Assembly: GCA_937877535.1 (NCBI GenBank) | Contig: CALFJF010000037.1 | Location: 1 to 32,502 of the forward strand | Length of the DNA: 32,502 bases | Source: an uncultured Treponema sp. | GTDB lineage: Bacteria > Spirochaetota > Spirochaetia > Treponematales > Treponemataceae | Direction: 5' to 3' | Shown: positions 13,724 to 21,672 of the stretch, in pieces | How positions within the stretch are numbered: position 1 is the stretch's first letter | Layout of the letters: every line of letters begins with the position of its first letter | Translations under genes and position numbers: made by a program | The notes under the pieces: model-generated | Seen by the model: only the letters and a program-made list of their open reading frames with translations | Told to the model about the DNA's origin: nothing | Database searches by the model: none

Positions 13724-14881
13724 TCAAAGTTGCCCCGTTTCTTTCAGCAAGAATTCTTCCAGCGTCTTTGTGTCGGGGAGCGTGAGCATGTAGGTTGAAA
13801 CAAACAGTTTGTTGTCCATACCCGCGAGCGCGTATTCTACCATCTTTTTGCCTTTTTTGGTACAAAGCAAGATTCCCACGGGCGGATTGTCGCCTGAGTG
13901 CATTTCGTTTTCTTTGAAGTATGAGACATAGGCGTTCAACTGGCTCAAATCGGCGTGCTTGAATTCGTCGTTTTTCAGTTCCACGATGACGGAGCAGTGC
14001 AGAATGCGGTTGTAGAACACGAGGTCGGCAAAGTAATACTCATCGTCGATGACCATGCGCTTTTGCCGCGCCTCAAAACAAAAGCCTTTTCCCAATTCAA
14101 GCAGAAAATCCTGCAAGTGCGAGATGAGCGCGTTTTCCAAATCGGATTCGCTGAACGCTTCGGGGCGCAAATCAAGGAATTCAAATGAGAACGGGTCTTT
14201 TATGCTGAGTGCAAAACCGACCTGCGCCTTTGTCGGCTCAAGCAATTTCTGCGGATTCTTGCTGATTCCCGAACGGAAAAACAGGTTCGTTGCAATCTGT
14301 CGTCTGAGTTCCTGCACGCTCCAACAGCATTTAATGCACTCGGTTTCGTAAAAGAATCGGGCGAGTTTGTCATCCACAGTCATTATTTCACAGATATGGG
14401 AAAATGACAGTTTTGAAATAAGTTGTTCCGCATCTGTTTCAAATTTGAACGCATCCGCTATCGTTGCGCTTACCAACTCAGAAAAGTCCGATGCCGTTGA
14501 ACTTTTTTCCATCAAAAAGTCCGACGACATCGGACTTTTTGAGAACAGATACCGTTGAATCTGCGGATAATTTAGATAAAATTTTCTACTATTTTTGAGA
14601 AGCGTTTCGTTCAAGCCACGGCGGTTGATTTTTTCAGCAAGCCGTTTGATAAGCCTGTCGCCGTACTTGGCGCGGTCGCTTCCGTGCTGCTCATATTCCA
14701 CGATGTAAAAACCGATGAGATAGTTTCGCACGGTGGCGAATCGGTTTATGGCTTTGACGGCGGAAATTTGTGCAGAAGAATGCAGTTCCACAATCGCGTC
14801 GGAAAGCTGGTCAAAAGAGAGATTCGCCGCATTATTCAAGTTTTCGGGAAGATTGTATGTTACTGAGATTTCGTTACTCAT
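13724..14881 (-). CDS. DUF1016/YhcG-family PD-(D/E)XK nuclease
   Basis: 385 residues. The N-terminal half is helical and probably DNA-binding (HSSAQISAVKAINRFATVRN, WSVQELRRQIATNLFFRSG near residue 200). The C-terminal half is a PD-(D/E)XK nuclease domain: FLLELGKGFCFEARQKRMVI, then YYFADLVFYNR with the catalytic Asp, IVELKNDEF with the E-x-K pair, and LSQLNAYVSYFKENE. YhcG/DUF1016 proteins are predicted restriction-like or junction-processing nucleases often found in defence islands; their substrate is not established. The start overlaps the AlkD-like stop by 4 bp (ATGA). The nuclease motifs are intact. Confidence 0.85.
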   Translation of the reverse strand: MSNEISVTYNLPENLNNAANLSFDQLSDAIVELHSSAQISAVKAINRFATVRNYLIGFYIVEYEQHGSDRAKYGDRLIKRLAEKINRRGLNETLLKNSRKFYLNYPQIQRYLFSKSPMSSDFLMEKSSTASDFSELVSATIADAFKFETDAEQLISKLSFSHICEIMTVDDKLARFFYETECIKCCWSVQELRRQIATNLFFRSGISKNPQKLLEPTKAQVGFALSIKDPFSFEFLDLRPEAFSESDLENALISHLQDFLLELGKGFCFEARQKRMVIDDEYYFADLVFYNRILHCSVIVELKNDEFKHADLSQLNAYVSYFKENEMHSGDNPPVGILLCTKKGKKMVEYALAGMDNKLFVSTYMLTLPDTKTLEEFLLKETGQL

Positions 14882-15561
14882 ATCTTAAATCCTCTCAAAA
14901 ATTCCTTCTTATCATCTGAAATTCTGTAGCTTTCGACCGCCTTTTGTATCGCCTTGTTGTGCGTCCATTTTGAAAGCCGCTGTTCGGTGATGAACGGAAG
15001 CGCCGCGTCGTAGTTTTTGGCGAGGGCGGTAGCGAAGTACCACGCGACCATCATGTTCACATAGTATTCCTCCGAGCGAACGCCCGCAACTAGCTCGGCG
15101 TACTCGCTTTTGAAGTCGTCGCCCAAAAAGTGCTGCATGAGCATACCGATGGCAAAGCGGGCGGTGTAAGGGTGCGCACTTTTAAGCCACGGCTGTAGCT
15201 CGGAAAGCAGTGAGGGGCGGTTTTTCTTAAAGACCTTTGGCGAAAGCTGGTCGCACGTCGCCCAGTTGTTGATGAACGGCAGAAACCGCTTTGTTTCGGC
15301 GATGGCGCGGTCAAAGTCCTTCTGCGCGCTGATGATAAATGCGTGGAGCTGGTTTTCGTCGAAATACGGGTGCGGAAGCGCGCGTAAAAAGCCCGCACAG
15401 TCCTCGCGCTGGGCGATTTCCTTGGCGAGTTTCCGCAGCGCGGGCGTGCGCACGCCGATGATTTTCTCTGCCGCGAGCGTCGGAAGCAGTTTCGCTTGAA
15501 AGTCACGGTACTTTGTGTCTTGCAGCGAAAAAAGCGCTGCTCTGATGTCGTCGTTCGTCAT
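14878..15561 (-). CDS. AlkD-family DNA alkylation repair glycosylase
   Basis: 227 residues, normal for the family. HEAT-like helical repeats carry family landmarks: GVRTPALRKLAKEI, INNWATCDQLSPKVF, HPYTARFAIGMLMQHFL, EEYYVNMMVAWYFA and WTHNKAIQKAVESYRIS. AlkD-type enzymes remove bulky or cationic alkylated bases from DNA without flipping them out. GAGGAAG precedes the ATG at 15561. First gene of the operon with the DUF1016 nuclease and the GIY-YIG gene. This could mean a joint role, or simply chance stacking in the island inserted between sufC and sufB. Confidence 0.85.
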   Translation of the reverse strand: MTNDDIRAALFSLQDTKYRDFQAKLLPTLAAEKIIGVRTPALRKLAKEIAQREDCAGFLRALPHPYFDENQLHAFIISAQKDFDRAIAETKRFLPFINNWATCDQLSPKVFKKNRPSLLSELQPWLKSAHPYTARFAIGMLMQHFLGDDFKSEYAELVAGVRSEEYYVNMMVAWYFATALAKNYDAALPFITEQRLSKWTHNKAIQKAVESYRISDDKKEFLRGFKI

Positions 15562-15729
15562 TTCTTCCTCTTTTGCGCCGTTACGATTTCATCCGCCTTC
15601 ATATTATTTACCCGTTGTGACATCGGGCTAGGGATTGAAGTACCGCGCGAAGCGTAGCGAAGGAATGAGCCGCGCAAGACGGCGAAGTGCGAAAAGCCCG
15701 ACCGCGAAGCGGTAGCCCCCAATCATGCA
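15562..15729. repeat. Intergenic GC-rich repeat-like element downstream of sufC
   Basis: Between sufC and the alkD-like gene lies a patch rich in CGAAG/CGC words (about 15635-15722) containing short hairpins such as ACCGCGAAGCGGT. On the minus strand that hairpin is followed by GGGCTTTT and may also serve as the sufC terminator. The style is similar to the patch at 5160-5294. It could be an interspersed repeat that marks the edge of the inserted island. Recurrence is not testable here. Confidence 0.35.
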
Positions 15730-16470
15730 TTACGCATTGTTTTCAAACTGCTCGAATCCGTTTGCGTTGATTTCTTCCACGAGCGTGCCGTCGCCTTCCC
15801 TGATGATTTTTCCCTTGACGAGAATGTGCGTCTTATCGACTTTTAGGCTCTCCAAAATCTTCGTGGAGTGCGTGATTATGATGAGCGCGCCGTTCATGCG
15901 TTTTTGGTATTCTTCGATTCCCTTTGAGACCGTGCGCACCGCGTCCACATCAAGCCCGCTGTCCGTCTCGTCAAGAATCGCAAGCTTTGGATTCAGCATC
16001 AAAAGCTGCAAAATCTCGCTCTTCTTCCGCTCGCCACCGCTGAACCCCACATTCAAGTCGCGGCTCGCGTAACTTTCGTCCATGTGGAGCAATTTCATCG
16101 TCTCTTTGAGCTGCTTCTGGAACTGGAAAAGCTTCACGCGCTCGCCCGTCTTCTGCTGCAAAGCCGTGCGGATAAATGTGTCGAGCGAAATTCCCGGCAC
16201 TTCAAGCGGCTGCTGGAACGAGAGGAAAATACCCTTCGCCGCGCGCTTGTCCGCACCGAGCGAAGTGATGTCCTCGCCGTCAAAAAGGATTTTTCCGTCC
16301 GTCACCTCGTAGCGCGGATTCCCCATAATCGTGTAGCCGAGCGTCGATTTTCCCGCCCCGTTCGGTCCCATCAGGACGTGCGTCTCGCCCTCGTTCACGG
16401 TCAGGTTCACGTTGTTCAAAACCGATTTTTTTTCTATATTTACCGAAAGATTTTGTACATCTAAAAGCAT
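15730..16470 (-). CDS. sufC: Fe-S assembly ATPase SufC
   Basis: 246 residues, full length. It is an ABC-type ATPase with Walker A GPNGAGKST at about 35-43, the SufC-typical signature NVGFSGGERKKSEILQ, Walker B LAILDETDSGLD and the H-loop ITHST. SufC hydrolyses ATP within the SufBC2D complex to open the scaffold for cluster assembly. AGAGGTG lies 6 nt before the ATG at 16470. It would normally be followed at once by sufB; here sufB starts at 10046 on the same strand. If sufB lacks a separate promoter, its transcription must pass through the whole island. Confidence 0.95.
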   Translation of the reverse strand: MLLDVQNLSVNIEKKSVLNNVNLTVNEGETHVLMGPNGAGKSTLGYTIMGNPRYEVTDGKILFDGEDITSLGADKRAAKGIFLSFQQPLEVPGISLDTFIRTALQQKTGERVKLFQFQKQLKETMKLLHMDESYASRDLNVGFSGGERKKSEILQLLMLNPKLAILDETDSGLDVDAVRTVSKGIEEYQKRMNGALIIITHSTKILESLKVDKTHILVKGKIIREGDGTLVEEINANGFEQFENNA

Positions 16471-16522
16471 TATTGCACCTCTGATTTTTCCGTTTTTATT
16501 AGTAGATTAGTGGGAATTATTT

Positions 16523-16559
16523 GAATTATTCTAAAACGCGGTCGGTTTCAGAATAGTTC
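16523..16559. promoter_or_regulatory. Inverted repeat upstream of sufC
   Basis: GAATTATTCT (16523-16532) and AGAATAGTTC (16550-16559) are complementary at 9 of 10 positions across 17 bp. They lie 53-90 bp upstream of the sufC start, in the promoter region. This may be an operator for an iron or Fe-S regulator. No T-run, so not a terminator. The regulator is not identified. Confidence 0.35.
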
Positions 16560-16642
16560 TATTTTTGTTGCCAAAATCAAAGATACTAAATTTGGGCGCA
16601 GAATTCAACACGCTTTGCCCGCTGTCAATTCCAAAAAAAGTG

Positions 16643-16651
16643 TGGTAAAAT
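16643..16651 (+). promoter_or_regulatory. Extended -10 promoter, leaderless start of the binding-protein gene
   Basis: TGG-TAAAAT is followed by 7 nt and the ATG at 16659. A weak -35 (TGTCAA, 16623-16628) stands 17 nt upstream of the -10. No Shine-Dalgarno is present, so the mRNA probably begins at or next to the start codon. Confidence 0.5.
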
Positions 16652-16658
16652 CGGCATT

Positions 16659-18533
16659 ATGGATAAATTATTCTGCACTCGTCGCGTTTTGTGTGCGTTT
16701 TTGCCGTTTTTGTTTTTTGCGTGTTCCAAAGTTCCAGAAATGACAATCGAAGAAATCGAAGCGTACAAGTCAAGTAACCGAAACAGCGTTGTTGAGCGCA
16801 CCGTTTCTCGCCCCTGGACGGATTCTGGCTGGACAGACGGAAAAAGCGGTGGCACTTGGCACACAACGATGTCTGGCGACCCCAAAAGTTTCAATTTGCT
16901 CATCGCCGAGCGCGATGCCACAACGTCTGGCGTTCTCAACGATTTGTACGAATATTTGGTCGATTACAACGTCGTGAAAAAAGAATGGGAGCCGAATATC
17001 GCGTTTTTTAGAATTGAAACGGACGAAGAGCATGGGTCGATGGATTTGTACTATACTCTTCGAGATGATTTATACTGGTCGTTTTACGGAAATTCAGAAC
17101 CTCGTGTAAAGGTAACAAGTGATGATGTAATTTTTTGGTACGATGAGATTTATGGCGATGAGGAAATGGGGTCTTCGGGATTTAATCAAGTATTTATGGA
17201 AATGCCCGACGGTTCTGTTGAAAAAATTACGATAAATCGCGTGGACGACAAAACGTTTTTTTTCCATTTTCCAAGAATCGTTGCCGAGCCACTTTTGGCT
17301 ACCAATATGAATTTTGGACCGCGATTTTTGTATAAAAGCGCGAAAGATTCTGGAGGTGCGCAGGGCGTAAAAGATTTGTTCAGCGTGGAAATTGACCCGC
17401 GTATTCTTCCGAGTATGGGTGAAATGTTTATTGTAGAGTATACTCCTGGACAGCGAGTTGTCTACGAGCGAAATCCAAATTGCTGGAAAAAGGACAAAAA
17501 CGGAACGCCACTTCCGTATTACGAGCGGAAAATCGTGCGAATTGTTGACAATTCCAACACGAACTATTTGCTTTTCCAGCAAGGCGAAGTTGAAACCTAT
17601 ACACCGACTCCAGAGCAACTGTCCACTATTGTCATGGACTCGCGAAATGCTTTTGATTCTGACTCAAATTACAGTGCGCAGAAAAAAGGGTATACTGTTT
17701 TTTCTGCAGGTGGTAGCATGAGCGCGCCGTTTTGGACGTTCAATCAAAATCCAAAAAATAAAGACTTGCCGTCTTACAAGTGGTTTACGAAAAAAAAGTT
17801 TCGGCAAGCGATGAGTTGTCTTTTGAATCGTGAACGAATAATTAGTCAAACGTATCGGGGGCTTGCCGAACCAAAATATTCGTTTTTTCCAGAAGTGAAC
17901 GCTTTTTACAATCCGTCCATTTCTCTAAAATACCGCTACAACCCCGCGCACGCTCGCTCGCTTCTTTTTGAGGCGGGATTTTCTCGTGGCGAAGACGGAT
18001 TGCTTCACGACGAATCGGGTGAAAAAGTCGAATTCGATTTAATGATTTACTCTGGAAGTACCGTATACAGCGACATCGCTCAAATTATCGCTGATGAATG
18101 TAAACGAGAGGGAATAATCGTAAACGTTCGACAAGTTGAATTTCAAAAACTTGTTGAGATGATGACTTCGACTTACGATTGGCAGTCGATTTTAATCGGA
18201 TTTTCTGGTGGCGGAATGTTTCCAACGCAAGGAAGCAACGTTTGGGTAAGTAGTGGCAATCTGCACGTTTGGTATCCGCTCCAAAGTTCGCCAGCAACCG
18301 ATTGGGAGGCGAAAGTTGATAAACTATACAATGAAGCGAGTTGTATAGTTGACCAAGAGACGGCGGCTTCGCTTTGGAATGAATACCAAGAAATTCTACT
18401 TGAACAATGTCCAGTTATTTATTTGGTGAGAAGTCGCGCATTTTTTGCCGTTCAAAATCGCTGGAATCTTTCAAACGTTTATTTTGACAATATGAACGGC
18501 TCTGAATTGCGCCGAATCTTTACTCTTGAATAG
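16659..18533 (+). CDS. Peptide ABC transporter substrate-binding lipoprotein (SBP family 5)
   Basis: 624 residues. A type II signal peptide ends in the lipobox FFACS with the lipidated Cys at 22, so the mature protein is membrane-anchored. SBP-5 (DppA/OppA) features: GDPKSFNLLIAERDAT near residue 73, LRDDLYWSFYGNSEPRVKVTSDDVIFWYDEIY, GEMFIVEYTPGQRVVYERNPNCW, KKFRQAMSCLLNRERI and FLPEVN-like SFFPEVNAFYNP. It delivers peptides to the DppB-like permease and the DppC/DppD fusion encoded downstream. It ends directly against the convergent plsC-like stop, with no spacer. Predicted to be leaderless. Confidence 0.9.
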   Translation: MDKLFCTRRVLCAFLPFLFFACSKVPEMTIEEIEAYKSSNRNSVVERTVSRPWTDSGWTDGKSGGTWHTTMSGDPKSFNLLIAERDATTSGVLNDLYEYLVDYNVVKKEWEPNIAFFRIETDEEHGSMDLYYTLRDDLYWSFYGNSEPRVKVTSDDVIFWYDEIYGDEEMGSSGFNQVFMEMPDGSVEKITINRVDDKTFFFHFPRIVAEPLLATNMNFGPRFLYKSAKDSGGAQGVKDLFSVEIDPRILPSMGEMFIVEYTPGQRVVYERNPNCWKKDKNGTPLPYYERKIVRIVDNSNTNYLLFQQGEVETYTPTPEQLSTIVMDSRNAFDSDSNYSAQKKGYTVFSAGGSMSAPFWTFNQNPKNKDLPSYKWFTKKKFRQAMSCLLNRERIISQTYRGLAEPKYSFFPEVNAFYNPSISLKYRYNPAHARSLLFEAGFSRGEDGLLHDESGEKVEFDLMIYSGSTVYSDIAQIIADECKREGIIVNVRQVEFQKLVEMMTSTYDWQSILIGFSGGGMFPTQGSNVWVSSGNLHVWYPLQSSPATDWEAKVDKLYNEASCIVDQETAASLWNEYQEILLEQCPVIYLVRSRAFFAVQNRWNLSNVYFDNMNGSELRRIFTLE

Positions 18534-19259
18534 TTAAATCGGTTGCTCTTTTAGTGGCTCGCACACAATTTTTTCCACCAACGGCGGGATTTCCGCTTGC
18601 TTTTCACGCGAAAGACCTTCGGTTTCAATCGGGTCGTGGATAATCATTTTGACTTTTGCGGGAACGAGTTTCTTTTTGTCCTCGTAGATTTTCCAAGTGC
18701 CGTCAATCGTAACGGGAACAATCGGCGACTTTGACATAAACGCGAGTTTGAAACTGCCAGCCTTGAACTCGTTGTGTGGTCCGCCTTTGCTCCGTGTGCC
18801 TTCGGGAAAAATCACTTGCGAGTAGCCTTTTGAAACGTTTGCCGCTGCATCGTGAATCGCTTGCATCGATTTTCGCGGACTTTTTCGCTCAATAAACGTA
18901 CATTCCAAAAGTCGCATCCAATCCGAAAGAAGCGGGATTTTTGCAAGTTCCGCCTTTGCCACAAAAGCCATCGGCTTTCCCGTGTAGCCGTACAAAAGCG
19001 GAATGTCCATCATTCCTTGGTGATTTGCCACAAAAACAACGGCTTTTTCTTTGGGGAGTTTTTCAAGTCCCTCAACAAGAACGTCGCTTTTGCACGCCTT
19101 AAAGACAAATTGCGCCCATTTTGGAACGATTGAATTTACGATTCTATCGCGTTCTTTTATGTCTCCGTTTTTTTGCGCTTTGAGTGCGAGAACTCGCCAT
19201 TTATTTTGCGAGAGCATAAAAAAAATGATTCTTATAAGACAAATGAGCGTTTTTATCAT
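18534..19259 (-). CDS. plsC: 1-acyl-glycerol-3-phosphate acyltransferase (PlsC family)
   Basis: 241 residues with GGAG before the ATG at 19259. The acyltransferase H-x4-D motif is NHQGMMD (His 80, Asp 85). FIERKSPRKSMQAIHDA and FPEGTRSKGG supply the other conserved blocks for glycerol-phosphate binding. KSPIVPVTIDGTWKIYED gives the V-P-V block. A hydrophobic N-terminus (ICLIRIIFFML) anchors it to the inner membrane. It makes phosphatidic acid from lysophosphatidic acid. It is inserted in reverse orientation between the transporter genes, its stop abutting that of the binding-protein gene; no functional link to peptide import is evident. Confidence 0.9.
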   Translation of the reverse strand: MIKTLICLIRIIFFMLSQNKWRVLALKAQKNGDIKERDRIVNSIVPKWAQFVFKACKSDVLVEGLEKLPKEKAVVFVANHQGMMDIPLLYGYTGKPMAFVAKAELAKIPLLSDWMRLLECTFIERKSPRKSMQAIHDAAANVSKGYSQVIFPEGTRSKGGPHNEFKAGSFKLAFMSKSPIVPVTIDGTWKIYEDKKKLVPAKVKMIIHDPIETEGLSREKQAEIPPLVEKIVCEPLKEQPI

Positions 19260-19371
19260 AATTTTCTCCGTTTTTGCCGTTTCAAACGAGATTTTGTTCT
19301 ATTTTACACGGAAAACCTTTTTTTGGACAGAATGGACTTTTTTCGTCCGTCTGTAAAAAAATCTCGTTTTC

Positions 19372-19380
19372 TGCTAAAAT
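19372..19380 (+). promoter_or_regulatory. Extended -10 promoter, leaderless start of the permease gene
   Basis: TGC-TAAAAT (19372-19380) is followed by 7 nt and the ATG at 19388, the same geometry as at 16659. There is no Shine-Dalgarno. This also decides the start, since an upstream in-frame start at 19274 would lie before the promoter. Confidence 0.5.
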
Positions 19381-19387
19381 TGCAGTT

Positions 19388-20479
19388 ATGCGATTTTTGA
19401 AAATCCTTTTTGCAACTTTTTTTGCGCCATTTCGAGCGTTTCGCGCGCGTTTTCCGCTGTGCGCTTTCATTTGTGCGCGTTTTTTTACGATGGTGGCAAT
19501 TCTTTTCTTTTTGGGCTGGGCACTTTTTGCGCTTATGGCACTTGCGCCAGGCGACATCGTTGACCAGATGATGACGCAACAACTTTTGTCTGACGAATCG
19601 GGTGGGGGCGCAAAAGGAAACACGAAAGACCAAGCGTTTTCCGAAGAGCAATCGGCAGCCCTTCGCGCAGAACTTGGGTTGGATTCTCCGTTCACCGTTC
19701 AATATGTTCGATGGCTTTCTCGCGTTATCGTGCATCACGATTTGGGAGTGAGCCTTATTAGCCGCGCTCCCGTTAGTTTTTTGATACGAACGAGAATCGT
19801 AAATTCCTTTGTGTTAAATATAATTTCACTCGTTTTTATAACAATATTTTCGTTTCTTTTGGGTGTCTATTTTTCAAGCAAAGCGGGAACTCGAATTGAC
19901 GTGGCGGCAACGTTTTTCGCGCTTTTTTTTCACGCATTCCCGGGGATTCTCCTTTTGATTTTGCTCCAACTGTTTGCCTCCGTTTCAGGATTGTTTCCCG
20001 TAACGGCGTATCCTTCGTTTACAATCGAAGAAGCCCCCGTTAAATTCGTTTTTTCTTATACGCATCACGTTTTTTTGCCACTTTTTGCAAGTTTCCTCGG
20101 AGGACTTGGAAGCACAATGCGAATGATTCGCTCCACGATGCTCGACCAAATGGGACTTCCGTACATTACTGCGCTTCGCTCGCGCGGAATAAGCGAACGG
20201 CGAGTTTACTTAAACCACGCATTTAGAAACACGCTCAATCCGTACATTACAGGAAGCGCGAATCTTCTTGCGGGACTTTTTTCTGGAAGCCTCGTTCTTG
20301 AAATCATTTTTTCGTACCCTGGAATCGGGCGACTCATGTATGAAGCCGTTATGCAGCAAGATGTAAACCTCGTTCTGGCAAATTCGATGTTCATTAGCGC
20401 GCTCGTTCTTGCGGGAATGGTGATTTCTGATATTTTGCTTGCGCTCGTTGACCCCCGAATTCGCTACGGAAAAAAGTAG
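19388..20479 (+). CDS. Peptide ABC transporter permease, DppB/OppB type
   Basis: 363 residues from MRFLKILF; the open frame to 19274 is upstream of the promoter. Membrane segments are visible at about 33-53 (FTMVAILFFLGWALFALMAL), 130-155, 165-200, 220-240 and near the C-terminus (MFISALVLAGMVISDILLAL). The APGD motif follows the first segment. The EAA loop that docks the ATPase reads ALRSRGISERRVYLNHAFRNTLNP. A DppB-specific ending (LVDPRIRYGKK) is present. It forms the channel with the permease half of the DppC/DppD fusion encoded after the intervening lipoprotein gene. Confidence 0.9.
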   Translation: MRFLKILFATFFAPFRAFRARFPLCAFICARFFTMVAILFFLGWALFALMALAPGDIVDQMMTQQLLSDESGGGAKGNTKDQAFSEEQSAALRAELGLDSPFTVQYVRWLSRVIVHHDLGVSLISRAPVSFLIRTRIVNSFVLNIISLVFITIFSFLLGVYFSSKAGTRIDVAATFFALFFHAFPGILLLILLQLFASVSGLFPVTAYPSFTIEEAPVKFVFSYTHHVFLPLFASFLGGLGSTMRMIRSTMLDQMGLPYITALRSRGISERRVYLNHAFRNTLNPYITGSANLLAGLFSGSLVLEIIFSYPGIGRLMYEAVMQQDVNLVLANSMFISALVLAGMVISDILLALVDPRIRYGKK

Positions 20480-20506
20480 GTTTTGTGATAATTTTTTTTT
20501 GAGAAA

Positions 20507-20535
20507 TGCACAGAAAATAAAAAATATGGTATGCT
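20507..20535 (+). promoter_or_regulatory. Promoter of the WHy-domain lipoprotein gene
   Basis: TGCACA (20507-20512), 17-nt spacer and TGG-extended TATGCT (20530-20535). The ATG at 20564 has TAGGAG 8 nt upstream, so this transcript has a normal leader. Confidence 0.45.
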
Positions 20536-20563
20536 TTTTGAAAAAACAGTAGGAGTTTTTAAT

Positions 20564-21574
20564 ATGAAAAAAATCGCACTTTTTGCGTCGGCTCTTTTTT
20601 GCGCGAGTCTTACGCTCTTTTCTTCGTGCAATACGTCGAGTTTGCTTTCGAGTTTGTCGGGCGGTCAGTCAAAACCGACCCTTTCATTTGAAAAGGTTTC
20701 AATAAAAACACTCGATATGGAAGGAATCACATTTGGTTGCAATTATTCCGTGAAAAATCCTTATTCTGTAGGGATTTCTCTTGCAAGCGTGGCTGCCGAC
20801 ATTTCTTGTAACGATTCAAAACTCACGAGTATAAACGCGAGCGACGGAATTTCAATCGCGGCAAAAAAGTCCAAGTCGAATCAATTTGATTTTAAGGTTC
20901 CTTACGATTCGATTTTGAATTTTGCAAAAACGTACAAAGAAAGCAAAACGCTTCCGTTTACTGTAAAAGGCAACGTTTCGCTCGACAAACTTCCCGTGAT
21001 TTCAACATTGAGTCTTCCGTTTACAAAAAATTTCGATGTTCCCGTTTTTAAGCCATCGTTCAAACTTTCTAGTCCAAAACTCATTCTTCCGAGTGCGACC
21101 GTAATTGCGGCGGCTCTCGTAAAGGGCGGAAAAACAAACGCAATCAAAGCGGCAAGCCTTGCAAAATCGCTCATTACGGGCGGAACTGTTGAAGATACGA
21201 GCCTTTTGGACGGTCTTGATTTGGACATGAAATTGAAATTCGACATGAACGTTGCAAATGAAGGCGGAAGCGATTGGAAATACGCGCTTAGTTCGTGCGG
21301 AATCAAAACAGACGGGCAGAGCGACCTTATTTCGCTTGACACAGACGGAAGCACGGAAATCGAGTCGTCGGCGGGAACAATTCCGCTCACCGCAAAACTC
21401 AACACGCTCACGTCGGGCAAATTTATCGCGCAACTTTTGAACAAAAGCGGAAAAAATCCTTCGTTCTCGCTTGAAAGTGCGCTTTCGTTCCCGTCGTTGT
21501 CTTACGCGCCAAATCTGCCGCTTTCTTATTCAAAGGAACTCCCGCTTTCGAGCGTTTCGCGTTCGTCTGAGTAA
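20564..21574 (+). CDS. LEA14-like/WHy-domain lipoprotein
   Basis: 336 residues from MKKIALFASALF. TAGGAG supports the ATG at 20564 over 20531. The lipobox is LFSSC (Cys near 22). Two LEA_2/WHy-like beta domains can be seen. The first covers SVKNPYSVGISLASVAADIS to FDFKVPYDSIL at about 60-130. The second covers LKFDMNVANEGGSDWKYALSS to IPLTAKLNTL at about 225-290. WHy proteins bind or shield proteins in the envelope under stress; the exact role here is unknown. Located inside the peptide-transporter cluster with its own promoter and a strong terminator after it. Confidence 0.75.
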   Translation: MKKIALFASALFCASLTLFSSCNTSSLLSSLSGGQSKPTLSFEKVSIKTLDMEGITFGCNYSVKNPYSVGISLASVAADISCNDSKLTSINASDGISIAAKKSKSNQFDFKVPYDSILNFAKTYKESKTLPFTVKGNVSLDKLPVISTLSLPFTKNFDVPVFKPSFKLSSPKLILPSATVIAAALVKGGKTNAIKAASLAKSLITGGTVEDTSLLDGLDLDMKLKFDMNVANEGGSDWKYALSSCGIKTDGQSDLISLDTDGSTEIESSAGTIPLTAKLNTLTSGKFIAQLLNKSGKNPSFSLESALSFPSLSYAPNLPLSYSKELPLSSVSRSSE

Positions 21575-21581
21575 TGTGCGA

Positions 21582-21610
21582 AAAATCCGACTTTTTGTCG
21601 GATTTTTTTT
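21582..21610 (+). terminator. Rho-independent terminator
   Basis: AAAATCCGAC (21582-21591), a TTTTT loop and GTCGGATTTT (21597-21606), with the T-run continuing to 21610. A perfect 10-bp stem, the strongest terminator in the window. It ends the WHy-lipoprotein transcript 60 bp before the next gene. Confidence 0.85.
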
Positions 21611-21672
21611 GTGCGCGTGTCTTTTTGCCACCGTTTTTTTGATTTTGAACAACGTTCTAGGATTTTTGTAAA

